The notes under the pieces were generated by a model. That model was given only the letters and a program-made list of their open reading frames with translations, was not told the origin of the DNA and made no database searches. Made by a program: the position numbers and the translations under genes. Shown here piece by piece: positions 46,928 to 48,101 of a DNA stretch of 48,101 nt (the first letter of the stretch is position 1; the number at the start of each line of letters is the position of its first letter). Origin of the DNA: Acidithiobacillales bacterium SM1_46 (lineage in GTDB: Bacteria; Pseudomonadota; Gammaproteobacteria; Acidiferrobacterales; Sulfurifustaceae); NCBI GenBank assembly GCA_001304215.1, contig LJVB01000008.1:1-48101 (forward strand). The letters run 5' to 3'.

Positions 46928-47944
46928 TCACAGGCCACCGTGGCCCGTGCCGGATGCCAACCGGGCTGCAACCCTGGCGGCCCCCCGCAAACCTACGTCT
47001 GCCGCCCGCACGACACTCACCGGAACCGCCTGCACAAAATGCGCCATCGATCCCTTGTCGCCGAACGCCGCAAGAAAGTCGCCCCGCTGCAGGCGAGGGA
47101 GGATGCGCGGCGCGATGCCTCCGGCAACATAGAGCCCTCCCGACGCGCCGGCGGACAGCGCAAGGTTGCCGGCCTGCGCGCCGTAGATGCGCACGAAACA
47201 GTCCAGCGCCGCGTTTGCGAGCGGATCACCCTGCGCCAGGGCCGCCTCGGTAATGGCCGCCGCTGGATCCTCGCGCTCCAGTGCCTTCGCCAACGCCTGC
47301 GACTCCCGCAGTTCACCGCGCTGCCGCAAGAAACCATAGAGTCGCACCAGACCCGGGCCTGACAGGATGTCTTCGTACGATGCGCGTCCAAGCCCGACAC
47401 GCAAGTGCTTCGCCAGATCGAAATCGAGCTCGTTGGTCGGAGCAAAGTCGACATGCCCCCCTTCAGTCGCGATTGCTTCGTAATGAGCACCCTGCCACAC
47501 CAGAATGCCCTGGCCCAAACCGGTGCCCGCGCCAATAACCGCGCGCGTTCCATGCTGGAGCGGCTCACCTGCCTGCAACGTTACCAGTTCGGTCGCAGCG
47601 AGCGCCTCGATCCCATAACCAATCGCCTGAAAGTCGTTGATCAAATGCACTGGCCCGAAACCGAACTCACGTGCGATCGCGCTGCTGTCGATCTCCCACG
47701 GCAGGTTTGTTGTCCGTACCGACTGGCCGGTTGGTGTCGCGCGTACAGGGCCGGCGATGCCAAAGCAGGCCGCGGCCCCCGCGATGGATCCACCGGCGAG
47801 GAAATCCCGCAGCACAGCCGCAAGGGTCACATAGTTCCGACTCGCATAATGCGCCTCGCGCACCAGCACAGGCTGTGCCGCGATTGCGTCCAGCAACTGC
47901 AGCCGCGTGTTGGTGCCACCAATATCTCCGGCCAGAATGAGCAT
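46928..47944 (-). CDS. glk: Glucokinase
   Basis: The 338-residue ASKHA-fold kinase phosphorylates glucose with ATP. It has ILAGDIGGTNTRLQLLD, CFGIAGPVRATPTGQ, LINDFQAIGYGIEAL with the catalytic Asp, GAGTGLGQGI, and EGGHVDFAP. It belongs to the E. coli Glk type. It would recycle glucose freed by glycogen debranching. Minus strand, divergent from the tRNA-Leu gene. Confidence 0.96.
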   Translation of the reverse strand: MLILAGDIGGTNTRLQLLDAIAAQPVLVREAHYASRNYVTLAAVLRDFLAGGSIAGAAACFGIAGPVRATPTGQSVRTTNLPWEIDSSAIAREFGFGPVHLINDFQAIGYGIEALAATELVTLQAGEPLQHGTRAVIGAGTGLGQGILVWQGAHYEAIATEGGHVDFAPTNELDFDLAKHLRVGLGRASYEDILSGPGLVRLYGFLRQRGELRESQALAKALEREDPAAAITEAALAQGDPLANAALDCFVRIYGAQAGNLALSAGASGGLYVAGGIAPRILPRLQRGDFLAAFGDKGSMAHFVQAVPVSVVRAADVGLRGAARVAARLASGTGHGGL

Positions 47945-47972
47945 TGCTTATCGGTGATTGTCAGTGCGCGCG

Positions 47973-48002
47973 TTGTGACGCGGCGCAGGGCGTTGCTATA
48001 CT
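47973..48002 (+). promoter_or_regulatory. Sigma-70 promoter of tRNA-Leu
   Basis: TTGTGA (47973-47978), an 18-base spacer and TATACT (47997-48002), preceded by an extended -10 TGC. Initiation near 48009 is a few bases before the tRNA 5' end at 48015. Confidence 0.6.
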
Positions 48003-48014
48003 GCCACAGCCCGC

Positions 48015-48101
48015 GCCGAAGTGGCGGAACTGGTAGACGCGCCAGACTCAAAATCTGGTGGTGGCAACACCGTGTCGGTTCGATTCCGACCTTCGGCACC
48101 A
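48015..48101 (+). tRNA. tRNA-Leu, anticodon CAA
   Basis: This complete 87-base tRNA has acceptor stem GCCGAAG paired with CTTCGGC, a D arm, anticodon stem CCAGA/TCTGG around loop CTCAAAA (anticodon CAA), a long variable arm (TGGTGGCAACACCG) as in class II tRNAs, a T arm with GTTCGATTC, and an encoded CCA end at the last base of the window. It reads UUG codons. Confidence 0.97.

Noticed and set aside
48015-48101. tRNA-Leu as the attachment site of an integrated element
   Set aside because: The tRNA is at the window edge, so no downstream sequence can be seen; upstream there is no integrase or repeat of its 3' end.

Overview
The window reads as GC-rich chromosomal DNA of a gammaproteobacterium. 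The evidence is the gene content and gene order: rsd, ffh beside ypjD and a corB/yfjD homologue, secD-secF-yajC-tgt-queA, and the block glyA-nrdR-ribD-ribE-ribBX-ribH-nusB-thiL. Two SulP anion transporters, a TauE/SafE exporter and a beta carbonic anhydrase, together with a glycogen cluster, suggest an autotrophic and perhaps sulfur-oxidising lifestyle. That lifestyle is an inference; no carbon-fixation or sulfur-oxidation enzyme lies in the window. No phage, insertion sequence or CRISPR array was seen.

Layout. Positions 1-4572 hold a YciK-like short-chain dehydrogenase that has lost its catalytic residues, rsd, ffh, a class II cyclic-nucleotide phosphodiesterase and ypjD. Positions 4573-11929 hold a same-strand block: SulP transporter, 79-residue membrane protein, TauE/SafE-Usp-Usp fusion, beta carbonic anhydrase, and a second SulP with a large soluble insertion. 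This block lies between ypjD and corB (12256-13548), which are adjacent in E. coli. On the minus strand follow tsaB, a secreted protein, a small membrane protein, a HIT protein, purT, thiL, nusB, ribH and ribBX (13552-20046). thiL is broken by a 17-bp tandem duplication. A plus-strand Ser/Thr kinase and lipoprotein (20278-22181) cut the riboflavin operon in two; ribE, ribD, nrdR and glyA resume beyond them.

Positions 25952-28314 hold a diguanylate cyclase overlapping a PhnD-like binding protein. Positions 28339-30446 hold an uncharacterised pair: a von Willebrand A lipoprotein and a coiled-coil polytopic membrane protein. Positions 30567-36126 hold the Sec/queuosine group (queA, tgt, yajC, secD, secF). 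Positions 36291-47944 are devoted to glycogen: glgP, malQ, a GH57 hydrolase, glgC, pgi, glgA and glk, with hpf between the last two. The window ends with an intact tRNA-Leu(CAA).

How they work together. GlgC and GlgA make glycogen from glucose-1-phosphate. GlgP, MalQ and the GH57 enzyme remodel or degrade it. Glk and Pgi connect free glucose and glucose-6-phosphate to central metabolism. The SulP/TauE/carbonic anhydrase block probably handles inorganic anions (sulfate, sulfite or bicarbonate) under stress-linked or nucleotide-linked control through the Usp domains. The most notable anomalies are the thiL frameshift, the pseudoenzyme-like SDR, the anion block and its unusual fusions, the kinase/lipoprotein insertion in the rib operon, and the VWA/coiled-coil membrane pair.
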